From: Blastocladiella emersonii ATCC 22665
Taxonomy: Eukaryota; Blastocladiomycota; Blastocladiomycetes; Blastocladiales; Blastocladiaceae
Assembly: GCA_025594325.1 (NCBI GenBank)
Contig: JANHCV010000014.1
Span: 124,001 to 188,000 of the forward strand
Reading direction: 5' to 3'
DNA length: 64,000 nucleotides
Position 1 is the stretch's first letter; each line of letters begins with the position of its first letter. Made by a program: the position numbers and the translations under genes. The notes under the pieces are model-generated. The model searched no databases. It worked only from the letters and a program-made list of their open reading frames with translations, and was not told where the DNA came from. Positions 21,252-30,355 of this stretch are shown here, one piece after another.

Positions 21252-21788
21252 ATGTCAACTACTCCCAAGCCCACCACGTCGACGTCGGCGCGTGCCGCCA
21301 AGCACGTCAAGTCTGCCGACCTCGTCCGCGACAAGAACGTCAAGCGCCTGTGCTGCGGGTGCATGGAGATCCGCCGCGGCGTGATCGCGCTGCTCGTCCT
21401 CACGCTCGTGTTCGGCGCCATCCTTGCGGCTCTCACGTTCGCCGACGGGCCGTATTTCCTGCGTGTGCGCGACGAGTTGGGCTCCAACACGCCCAAGTTC
21501 TACATTCACGCCACAATCATGGTCGTCCAGCTCGTGCTCGCCGTGTGGGGTCTCTTCGCCGTCCTGATGCGCGAGGTCGGCCAGTACAAGATCTTCGCCA
21601 TCGCTAACATTGTGCTCGTCGTCATCGGCGTTGTCGACACGATCGTCTTTGGCGACTGGTCAAATGCGGCTGGCGTCGCGTCTTTCGAGCTTATCCTGAC
21701 CAGTATCATCAATGGCTACTTCGCTTACGTCTTCTACTCGTACATTGCCACGATGCGCGCCGAGAAGGAGGCGCTAGAGGCGATTTAG
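21252..21788 (+). CDS. LAPTM-like four-helix membrane protein, copy 3 (shorter)
   Basis: 178 aa, the smallest of the cluster. The N-terminal low-complexity stretch is reduced to about 20 residues, and the lumenal loop after TM1 is short ('RVRDELGSNTPKFY'). 'CCGCMEIRRG' is kept intact, as are 'YFAYVFYSY' and 'ATMRAEKEALEAI'. The frame stops at TAG 21786-21788. Reading on in frame gives V-S-S-N-A and then TGA, which matches the -TSNA ending of copy 1. The present stop is therefore probably a nonsense change that trimmed the last residues of an ancestrally longer protein. The protein core is otherwise complete. Confidence 0.7.
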   Translation: MSTTPKPTTSTSARAAKHVKSADLVRDKNVKRLCCGCMEIRRGVIALLVLTLVFGAILAALTFADGPYFLRVRDELGSNTPKFYIHATIMVVQLVLAVWGLFAVLMREVGQYKIFAIANIVLVVIGVVDTIVFGDWSNAAGVASFELILTSIINGYFAYVFYSYIATMRAEKEALEAI

Positions 21789-22302
21789 GTCTCGAGTAAC
21801 GCGTGACCTTGTTGTTATGTCGGTCGAGATGAATGACGGAGAATCAATGATATACCAGCAGTTTCATTCTAAATTCTCCGTCGGGGCCGTGATGGCGCGA
21901 ACTTGAGTCTTGAGCGCCGCGAGACAATCACATGATTGATTGACGCGTCGCGTTTCGCGTGTCCAAGCTGTCAGCGAACGCGCAGGTCAGACCTGAGCGC
22001 GCGCATCGCGCCTTGTCCCTCGCTCGCAACGCCAGGTCATGCAACTTCTGTGTTCAGGGCAGCGCTTCGATTCATGCAGCTCGCTCGCACGCACAGCGGG
22101 AAAACGCGGGTCCGCGTGCATAACGGTGGCCGCGCAGAGAGTGCACCGCGCGGGCTGCGCGCCGCCACCGCCACAGCAGAGAGCGTCGCCTCACGACTCG
22201 GCTCGACTCGCACAGCAAAAGGTACAAAAAGGATCGCGGCGCTCCCGCGGACTCTCGCTCTCCGTACCTCCCTCGCCCTTCACGTACACGCAACGTTACG
22301 CC
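21789..22302. promoter_or_regulatory. Intergenic, with composite element 4 and a TATA-like box
   Basis: 514 bp. TCACATGAT at 21928-21936, spacer TGATT, GACGCGTC at 21942-21949 followed by GCG, 354 bp upstream of LAPTM-like copy 4. TACAAAAAGG at 22223-22232 is a TATA-like box about 70 bp before the start codon. Confidence 0.6.
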
Positions 22303-22989
22303 ATGTCGTCCTCAAACCCGACTACCGAGCCCGCTGCCGCCGCGCTGCCCGTGCCCGACTCGACCTCGGCGGCGCCTGCGCCTGCTGCTACCTCCGAGAC
22401 GGCCACGTCGGCGACCGAGACGACGGCATCCCGTGCGGCTGCTCCGCCCACCGCCGCCAAGTCGGCCGACCTGGTCCGCGACAAGGACGTCAAGCACCAG
22501 TGCTGCGGGTGCATGGAGATCCGGCGCGGCGTGACGGCACTGCTCATCATCGACATTGTGCTCAACATCCTCAGCGCCATGATGATGCTCGCGGCCGTGT
22601 CCATGGCCAAGTTCGCGCTCGCGGCCGCCAAGAAGCAGGGCCGCACGATCGCGGGCAACGAGCCCGACGCCGAGGCGGCGCTCGAGGCGGCGTACCCGCT
22701 CCTGTACGTGGCCGCGGCGCTGGCGGCTGTCGGCGCGGCGTTTGCGATCTGGGGCCTCGTCAGCGTGCGCGGGCGCAAGGTCCGCAACTTCAAGATCTTC
22801 GCGACCATCAACGTGCTCCTGGTCATCGTCGACGCTATCATGCTGCCGTTCAACCTGTCGTCCGGGAGCGTGATTGTGGTCGTCGCCAAGGGGTACTTTG
22901 CCTACGTCTTCTTCTCGTACGTCGACACGATGCGCGCCGAGAAGGAGGCGATCAAGGAGCTCGAGCTCAAGGCTGCGAGCAGTGCCTGA
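22303..22989 (+). CDS. LAPTM-like four-helix membrane protein, copy 4
   Basis: 228 aa from the ATG at 22303; an in-frame upstream ATG at 22039 would add low-complexity residues spanning the promoter. Ala/Ser/Thr-rich N-terminus of about 60 residues, then 'DLVRDKDVK' and 'CCGCMEIRRG', TM1 'VTALLIIDIVLNILSAMMMLAAV', a lysine-rich loop, TM2 'LLYVAAALAAVGAAFAIWGL', TM3 'FATINVLLVIVDAIMLPF' and TM4 'VIVVVAKGYFAYVFFSY'. It ends 'ELELKAASSA'-like, the same tail as copy 1. Tandem copies on one strand with conserved cytosolic motifs and variable lumenal loops suggest duplication followed by divergence of the lumenal face. Confidence 0.75.
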   Translation: MSSSNPTTEPAAAALPVPDSTSAAPAPAATSETATSATETTASRAAAPPTAAKSADLVRDKDVKHQCCGCMEIRRGVTALLIIDIVLNILSAMMMLAAVSMAKFALAAAKKQGRTIAGNEPDAEAALEAAYPLLYVAAALAAVGAAFAIWGLVSVRGRKVRNFKIFATINVLLVIVDAIMLPFNLSSGSVIVVVAKGYFAYVFFSYVDTMRAEKEAIKELELKAASSA

Positions 22990-23754
22990 GGGTGATGAAG
23001 TCTGTTCGCGCGAGTTGATGAGCGTAATCAAGACGGTTCTTGTTTTTTTTTTGTATCAGTGATCAGTGGGAGCAACGACGTAAGTTCGACGTGCTTGACG
23101 CAGGCGAAGAAGACACGTCTCCTGTTCACCTTCGACTATGCTATGCAACGCGAGCGTCGGATCCTAGGAGCTTGACGGCGCAGTCACCGTGCCCTTGACG
23201 TGAACAAAATCGGCGGGGCCACCAAGTAAGCCGAACGCAAGGCCGGTCAGGGATGGAGTGCCCGCAGCGACGCGTCGAGCGCGTGGCGTTCATTTCGCCC
23301 AGTCGCGCCACACCAGGTCCTCGCTCTTCCCGCCGCCCATGCATCGAGAACCGCCAACATGGAACTATGAAATAACTTGATGCAACCGTCTGAACAGCAT
23401 GTCGGGCAACCGTTGAGACTCGCTGCTGAGCGTCGCGCAAAACTTCTCGCGGGGCCGCTCCTCGCCTCCCGCGTTTCGCCGTTGCCGCGTATCTCACATT
23501 GTTCGCGACATCTCTGCTATTATGTCGATTCGGCGAATGGAGCGCCTTACTCGCGTTACGCATCCTGGGCTGGACAGCTCTGCGCGAGGCGATGTCGTTG
23601 ACCGCCCACCCGCGATAAGAGTCCCACGCCGCTCGCACGGAAGCTCTGCTCCACGACTCGTCCTGAGACAGCTGCGACTGCTCCTATCGTAGTAGCCGTG
23701 CCCAACAACTTCTCCATAACATAGGCAGGCGCCTTCCTCGCCTCACGCCCGCAG
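22990..23754. other. Intergenic upstream of truncated phosphoglucomutase
   Basis: 765 bp. I searched it in all frames for the missing phosphoglucomutase N-terminus (the TASHNPGG active-site loop) and did not find it. A T10 run lies at about 23042-23051. The last 50 bases are pyrimidine-rich and end in CGCAG, like an intron 3' end. Confidence 0.5.
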
Positions 23755-24795
23755 TTCACGGTACTGTTCGACGCCATGCACGGCGTGACCGGGCCCTACG
23801 GCAAGGCCATCTTTGTGGATGCGCTCGGCCTGCCCGCGACCTCGGTCATGAACGCGGTCCCGCTGCCCGATTTCGGGGGCGGCCACCCGGACCCGAACCT
23901 GACGTACGCGCACGAGCTCGTCGACCGCGTTGCCGCCGAGAACATCGACTTTGCCGCGGCCAGCGACGGCGACGGCGACCGCAACATGATCATTGGCCGC
24001 AACGGCACGTTCGTCAACCCGTCCGACTCGGTCGCCGTCATCGCGCACTGGGCCGAGCGCGCCATCCCCTACTTCCGCCGCACCGGTGTCAAGGGCGTCG
24101 CACGCAGCATGCCGACGAGCCAGGCGCTCGACCGCGTCGCGGCGGCCCGCGGGCTCACGTGCTACGAGGTGCCGACCGGGTGGAAGTTCTTTGGGAACCT
24201 CATGGACGCGGGCCGACTCAGCATCTGCGGCGAGGAGTCGTTCGGCACGGGGTCCGACCACATTCGCGAAAAGGACGGCCTGTGGGCGATCGTCGCCTGG
24301 CTCAGCATCCTCGCGGCCGCGGCCAACGCCGGGTGGGCCGACGTGTCGCTGCAGGCGGTCCTCGACGACTTTTACGCGTCGTTTGGCCGCAACTACTTTT
24401 CGCGCTACGACTACGAGGAGGTGGACGCGGCGGGCGCTGCCGCCATGGTCGACGCCCTGCGCGCGCGGTGGTGCTCGCCCTCTGCCGTCGGCACCGCCGT
24501 GGGGCCGTACACGATCGCCAAGTCGGGCGATTTCGCGTACACGGACCCCGTTGACGGCAGCGTGTCGACCAAGCAGGGCGTGTTCGCCGTGTTCGCCGAC
24601 GGGTCGCGCGTCGTGTTCCGCCTCTCGGGCACCGGGTCGCAGGGCGCCACGGTCCGCATGTACGTCGAGGCGTACGACGCGAACAAGACCAAGCTCGACC
24701 CGCAGGTCGCCCTCAAGCCGCTCATCGACGCGGCGCTCGGCGTCGCTGAGCTCGAGAAGTACACGGGCCGCAAGGAGCCGACCGTCATCACTTGA
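23755..24795 (+). pseudogene. Phosphoglucomutase, 5'-truncated (C-terminal two-thirds)
   Basis: Open frame of 346 codons beginning directly after a CGCAG acceptor with '[17 protein letters not shown]'. It matches the second half of eukaryotic phosphoglucomutase (glucose-1-P/glucose-6-P interconversion). Visible: metal-binding 'SDGDGDRNM', 'VARSMPTS', the sugar-binding '[12 protein letters not shown]', and the C-terminal phosphate-binding loop '[17 protein letters not shown]'. The family is about 560 aa; the first ~220 residues, with the phosphoserine loop TASHNPGG, are absent upstream. The remaining frame has no defects and good codon use. It could be a recent truncation at a rearrangement breakpoint, or the terminal exon of a gene whose first part was displaced. 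Without the catalytic serine it cannot be a working mutase as it stands. Confidence 0.75.
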
Positions 24796-25553
24796 GCGAG
24801 CTCGAGTGGGCGGGTGTGAGGGGGGAGCGCGTCGCGCAGCAGTTTGGTCGTTCATACATCTCATCGTTCTCTCGTGTCACAGCTGTTCCCCGCGCTCTGC
24901 AGAGTTTCGCATGGCGACGCCCGCGCGCTGCATGCGCGCGTGCAAGCAGAGCAGCCGAGTGAGGGCCGGACCGCTCACATCTCATCGCTTCGGCTCACCG
25001 CCGTTGCTCGCCTGCTCGCCCGCCGGTCAGTCGACCGCCGTGCCGCGGGCACTTGATGTTCAACGCGCGAGATCGAGACCGAGTCTTGCGAGACCGTACT
25101 CTGTATCGTCATTCAACTCGCTCGCGCAACGAATGCACGCAGCAGTACATCAGACGGGCATCTGAGCAGCGTTTTCGGATCGCTCGCATCTACCCGACGT
25201 GTCTCGCGCAACATAAACCTCAACGCGGATCCGCTGACAGGCCTTCCAGAGTGCTCACTGACCATGTGGGTGGACAGCGACCTCGACGCGACTGAGCACC
25301 CGCTGGGATCCGCCTCGGCGGTTGCTCGCCACTGTGGCCGCCGTCGTGGTCACTCCCGCTCCTGTCGGGCGCGACACCCAAGGACGGCAGCCAGCGATGG
25401 CCCAAGGAGATCGCAGGAAGGATGGGGACGGATCGACGAACGCGCGCGGTCGCGTGGGTCAGGCTTGCGCCGATCAGTGACTCCCATCACTTTGGGGACG
25501 CGCCGCTCATATAAGGCGCCGCTGCCCCCCGAATGTAACACGCAATCGAAACC
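24796..25553. other. Intergenic, TATA-like box near the end
   Basis: 758 bp with no coding frame I can support. CATATAAGG at 25508-25516 lies about 40 bp upstream of the next gene and is a likely core promoter. Confidence 0.45.
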
Positions 25554-28212
25554 ATGAAACCATTTACTAGACGGCGACGGACCCGCTCCCTCGACTCTTC
25601 CCGCGCCGCTCGGACTGGGCGACCTCCCCGCCGAGCTCTCGTCCAACATCCTCATGCTCGCCACGCCGCGGTCGGCCGTTGCGGCCGCCACTCGCGACTT
25701 TGCCGAGCTCGTCGGCAAGCAGTGGGTGCAGTGGATCTGGCGCTTGACTTGCTTGACCGCCGTGTCCGGGCCCAACGGTGGCGGCGGTGCTTTTGGCAAC
25801 ACGCTCTCAATCCACAACTCGATGCCGCTTACGCCGTACCTGCGTCATCGCGCTCGTGCCGCGGCGGCCGACGCCGAGTCTCGTATCGTCGATCGCGGAT
25901 TCTGGCTTCACGGTCCTGACGTGTTTAATGCGCCGATGCTCGCCCGCCTCTTCGAGCGCGTTGCGCCTTGCCTTCCCGACGACCTGACGACCGCCGACAT
26001 GTCCGAGTGGCCGCTCACTCTGCTCGCTGGCGGCGGCGACGGCAACGACTTTGTGCCCACCCTCTCGCACGTCAAAAACTTCTACCTGCCGTACCAGCTC
26101 GCGCTCTACGTTACTGCGACTGGCAACGGCGCCTGTCTGATCCTTACGCTCGATTTTTTGGCTTCCGACAAGCGCTTCCTTCAGCACAGTCTCCAAGTGG
26201 CCGACTGGGCGCCGCTCGATCTCGAATGGCGCGACGGCGTTACCCAAGCTTACCTCAGCCACCGCGTCGACGTCGATACCACCGATGACGAGGGCGGCGA
26301 CACCGATATCAACGAGATTGCTTCGAGTCGGAGCACGAGCGCGCGCGCATGACCATCGTCGAGGTCCTCGCGCTTGCGTGTCTCAAGTGGTGGCGCCCCA
26401 ACATGCTCTCGATCGTCACCGATACCAAGTACGGCTTCAACGTGGGCCAGTTTCGACGCAAATTGTTTCATGGTGGCCTCTTCAAGCTCATGTCGGCGTC
26501 GTGCGACCAATCGCTTCCCTTCGACCGCATCATCTCGACGCTCAAGTGGTTCCTCGTGGACTCGGACGAGCACGACACCAAGCGGACCTTCTCGGTTGCG
26601 CTCGTGCTTTGCGGCAAGTGCGGCGGACCCGTGCTCTTGGAGCTGTTCGACAAGTTTGACAAGCGGATTTACGAGCATGACGAGATCCACTTCGATCACT
26701 TGCGCGCCATCACCCACTATGTGCTGCAGGACCGCGGCACCAGCATCGACCAGATTCTCGAGACCGGCGAGATCGAGGGCCACGGGTCGACGCTTATCTG
26801 GCTCGCCGACCTTGGCCTGATCGACAACAGCACGGCTCCGCATCTACTCGTGCTCCTCCTCTTCACAGATCCGGCCGGCGCTCGGGACTTTGCTAGTGCG
26901 AGCTGCTTTTCGCAGTACAAGGCCGAGCTGCTTGCCTTTGGTACGTCTTCTCTGTATCGACGTAAAGCTCGTACGACGGGGACTAACTCATTGCGCATTT
27001 TCCTCCTCCTCAACTTATTCTAGTGGCGTGTGCCGTGCTCGGGCTCAGCTTCAGTGGCGGCGGCAACACGGCCTTTGCCCTCGGCGAGGACTCGCTCGAC
27101 GTGTACGACTACTGGCACTGGGCTGCGCCGACCAAGTCTTCCTTGCTTCTGTCGCGACTCGACGAGATTATCCGGCTCGCGCTTTCCCTCGAATTCGACC
27201 CATGCCTCGTGCTCGCGCAGTCGGACTGCCTCGCTACACTCAACGACATTGGGATCCTCAACGACGTGCTGCTGTTCATCGACGCGCACACGGACACGTT
27301 CCGTGCCTACGGGAGCGACCTGCACCTCCTGCTGCTGGAGCGCGTCGACGAGTCGTGTGCGCCCACCTTTGCGCGGCTCGTCGTGGCCTTGCTGTGCGAC
27401 AACTTGACGTTCGAGTACGCGCTCGACACGCTGCCTCGCGAACACCGCGGGCGCAGGCAGCATCACGTCGCCTCGCTCCGACTTTGGCCTCCTCTTCTCG
27501 CCGGCTGCTCGCGCCGCACCTCATTGCTGGACCGTCGAAGCATTTATGGCGAGTCTCCCGTGCCGCTTTCACACGCCAGCCTTGCTCGCCGCGTCTCCCG
27601 CCATCCCGACTGCGGGCTTTTCTCGCGTCATCACCCCGCGCGCAATCCCTGCTGCGGTGACGAACGTGGCACCCGCCGACCTCCCGGACCCGGCGTGGAA
27701 GCCGTGGCAGTGCGCGATCCGCGTCGCGCTGACCAAGATTCCCAACACGCTGACGCGCGCCGCGATCCAGGCCGAGCTTCGCGGCACCGTGTTCTCGAGC
27801 GAGTCGCTGATCATGGCCGACTTTCTTTGCCGCGGCGAGCTCTTGACTGGTGTGCGCGGCCCCCGGGTCCGACGTCGCGTGGATCATCGACGGGCTACAC
27901 CGGACCAACCCGGAGGTTCTCGTCCGCAACCTCGCGCAGCTGCGCGCGTCGAGCCCACGCAACGTCTGGCGAATCCTTCCGCCTGGCGCGCTCGAGGGCG
28001 TTTGGTCGCCGACAGAGGTTCTTGACGCCGTGCGCGTGATCATCGACAACTCGCGCTTCGGCGAGGTCCAGTGCGACGAGTGGATGACAGAAGTCGCGGA
28101 CGCGATCGGTGATCTCACCCACAATCCCGAGCTCATCGAGCTGCTGCGTGCCGAATACGAGCTGCGCGGCATTCCGACTTTGTTCCAAGGGATGATCGCA
28201 CCTGCTGCTTGA
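25554..28212 (+). pseudogene. F-box-like family paralog 4, diverged and frame-broken
   Basis: A distant member of the family. The F-box-like start 'LGDLPAELSSNILMLATPRSAV' (from about 25615) is not in frame with the only nearby ATG (25554). The frame changes near 26320, from '...NEIASS' to 'ESEHERARMTIVEV'. An intron at about 26941-27023 (GTACGT...TTCTAG) is plausible, followed by 'ACAVLGLSFSGG'. Two further frame changes occur near 27440 and 27850. The C-terminal family block 'VWRILPPGALEGVWSPTEVL' is kept (about 27967-28030). Codon use is normal and residues are conserved on both sides of each break, so the decay is recent or some breaks are sequence errors. As given, no single protein can be made from it. 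Confidence 0.55.
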
Positions 28213-28809
28213 TGGGTTTGATGGTTGTTGTTGTGATTTGTTGATTTTGCTTTCCTCGATGCATTTCGCTCTTTCTGCGTCACCGCTCTCCCTCCTTGTC
28301 CTGACCCTGATCGCATGTACATGTAACGACATTTCTCCGGGAGGCTCAACGTCCGCACGGTTACAGGAGCGTATTTGAGGGATAGTTGCCGCTGCCTTTA
28401 ATGAGCGGTTTGGGCTACGGGTCACTGCCAAGCTCAGTAGCATTAAATGTGCAATCACAAACAGTGGCCGCATGCATGACGGCTATCATCGTTGGCGGGG
28501 CGAGCCACGCATCAGCGCGTTCGCCAAGTCAAGGCCGCAGCCAAACAGAAACTTTTCAGCTAAAGCCTTTGCAAATGTAACGCAGGCTTCGCTTTAGCTG
28601 GAAAGCTTACGGCGGTGAGCACCGGGGCCTTTTCAGCGTTCTTATGCAGGCTGCGAATCGCAGGAACCTCGAACAGTCTCGTGTTCCTCTCTGTCGATCT
28701 TGCGCCGAGATCAGCTGTCAAGTGTAAACATCAACGTTGTGGTCTTTCGAAGAAACTGTCGAACGAGGACGGTGCAGCGCTGAGAGACGCGTCGATCAAT
28801 CATGTGGTT
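28213..28809. other. Intergenic, less GC-rich stretch before the inverted repeat
   Basis: About 600 bp with visibly lower GC around 28320-28760. I see no gene. Composite element 5 occupies its last bases. Whether the palindrome extends into it cannot be judged because the right arm is cut off by the window end. Confidence 0.5.
28786..28807 (-). promoter_or_regulatory. Composite E-box/MCB-like element, copy 5 (POP7 promoter)
   Basis: On the minus strand: CCACATGAT (28807-28799), spacer TGATC, GACGCGTC (28793-28786). One base differs from the other copies; the spacer length is the same. It ends 88 bp upstream of the POP7 start and almost exactly at the visible outer limit of the left inverted-repeat arm. 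Confidence 0.55.
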
Positions 28810-28894
28810 TCCGGGTGACCGGACCGGCCGGTTTGCCCCAGCTCAGCTCGTCAGTCGCGCTCAAAGACCCTGCCACTCTACCCCTCGACCCTCC

Positions 28895-29586
28895 ATGAAG
28901 CAGACAACGATGCCACCACGTGCAACTCGCTCGGCGGATGCAGCCGAACCGAAGACAGAGTCCGCCAAACAGTCGAAGCGGGAACGGCCACCGAAGCGAG
29001 CGCGGCCAGAGCACGCCAACGAGAAGCGTGCGTCTCAGGACACCCATTACCCCCTCGAAAGCCCCCCCCCACCGACAACTCCGAACTGTGTAGACAAACG
29101 CGTCAAGAAGAACCCGGTGCGCGCGTCGCCGTCGCCGATTGACATTTACGTGACGACGGACAAGACGACGCCGGTCCGCGCGTACCTCGCCCGCGCGCGC
29201 AAGATGCTCGACACGCAAGGGTACGCTGCTATACTCAACGCCCATCAACGGCACACCCACACCACCACGACGTGTTTAGAGAAAACTTTGTGGTGATCCA
29301 CGGCCTCGGCAAGGCGATTGAGCGGGCGGCGCTCGTCGCGACGATGCTGCAGGAGCAGTACCTGGGCGCGGCCACGCTCGAGGTGACGACGGACACGGTG
29401 CGGCTGGCGGACGAGCTCGACTACGAGAACGAGGACCTGGAGCCCGAGATGGACGTGCGGCAGTCGTCGGCGATCCATGTGCGGGTAGCCAAGAAGGCGA
29501 TCCTCAGCTCGGCGCTGCAGGGCGTGTCGGCAGCGGCGTCGCAGGCCGAGCGTGGGGCGGAGCAGCAGGTGAGTACGAAACCATGA
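28895..29586 (+). CDS. POP7: RNase P/MRP protein subunit POP7 (Rpp20), Alba family
   Basis: Exon 1 28895-29220, intron 29221-29279 (59 nt, GTACGC...GTTTAG), exon 2 29280-29586; 210 aa. A basic, Pro-rich N-terminus is followed by the Alba-fold core: 'DIYVTTDKTTPVRAYLARARKMLDTQG', spliced to 'ENFVVIHGLGKAIERAA' (the family's I-H-G-L-G-x-A-I-x-R-A signature), and later 'SSAIHVRVAKKA', matching the family's N-S-A-I-H-I-R-V. The splice is needed to join the two halves of the helix. POP7 with POP6 binds the P3 domain of RNase P and MRP RNA for tRNA and rRNA processing in the nucleus/nucleolus. A GTGAGT at 29568 might be another donor, so the last few residues are uncertain. This copy is in frame through its C9 run; its right-arm twin is not. 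Confidence 0.85.
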
Positions 29587-30355
29587 GCCGAAATACAGTG
29601 ATGCTCCTCGGAACCACATCCAGCTCGCGGCTCGACGATGAGACGCGACTCGACCACGGCTAGGGCGAGCGGAGGGGATGCCTGCCCTCCCATTCCCATG
29701 GCAGCGCGGCGAACCGTCGCACCAGACGCGTCTTGCGCAGGTGTTAGCCGCAGGGGGTCGACGCCGCGTCGTGCTGCGGCTGCGGTGCTAGCTGCGTTGT
29801 GACTCTGAGCACGTCGAGTCTTCACACCCGCGACATGACGTGGCGCACCGTTGCCTCGCGCACAGATTGTCGTCGCCCGCGTTGGGGTTCGTGCATCCTG
29901 CGGAATGGGCGGGATTCGCCCCAGATCCTGCGCTCAGGGCCAGATCAGGGCGTGGCGGCGAGTGGTCAGGGCTCGACTGGGCCCGGATTGCGCCCTGACG
30001 GCGCGCGCACACAGCGCTGGGGCCAGATTTGACGCGGATCGCGGCACGATGGGGGCGTGAGCAGTGCGCGAGCGAGTGTGTGAAGGTCGCAGGCCATGTC
30101 AGTCGCTCGCTCGCGCGCGCTGGTGCTACGGTCTCACGAGCGGATGCAGTGTAATGGGTGAGTGTATTCTGGCCCGCGGCCGTGCAAGCAATCTTGGCGC
30201 GATGAAGTGGGTTGCGGCGAGGTGGCAGAGGAGAGAGTGCGCGCCTGCGGGTCTTCATGGCCGCCAACGGTGGCTGTGGCCGCGCAGGATGGCCGCGGCC
30301 ATCGCCAAGTGCGGGCGTGTGGGCCCAATGGATGATGCGGCGGAAACCACACGCG
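29587..30355. other. Intergenic, left arm, no gene supported
   Basis: 769 bp between POP7 and the ACC pseudogene. Rich in CAGATC/GGATCGCG-type words; the open frames on both strands have arginine-rich, unconserved translations. Confidence 0.45.

Noticed and set aside
23743-24864. 373-codon frame opposite phosphoglucomutase
   Set aside because: No motif; antisense shadow of a well-recognised coding frame.
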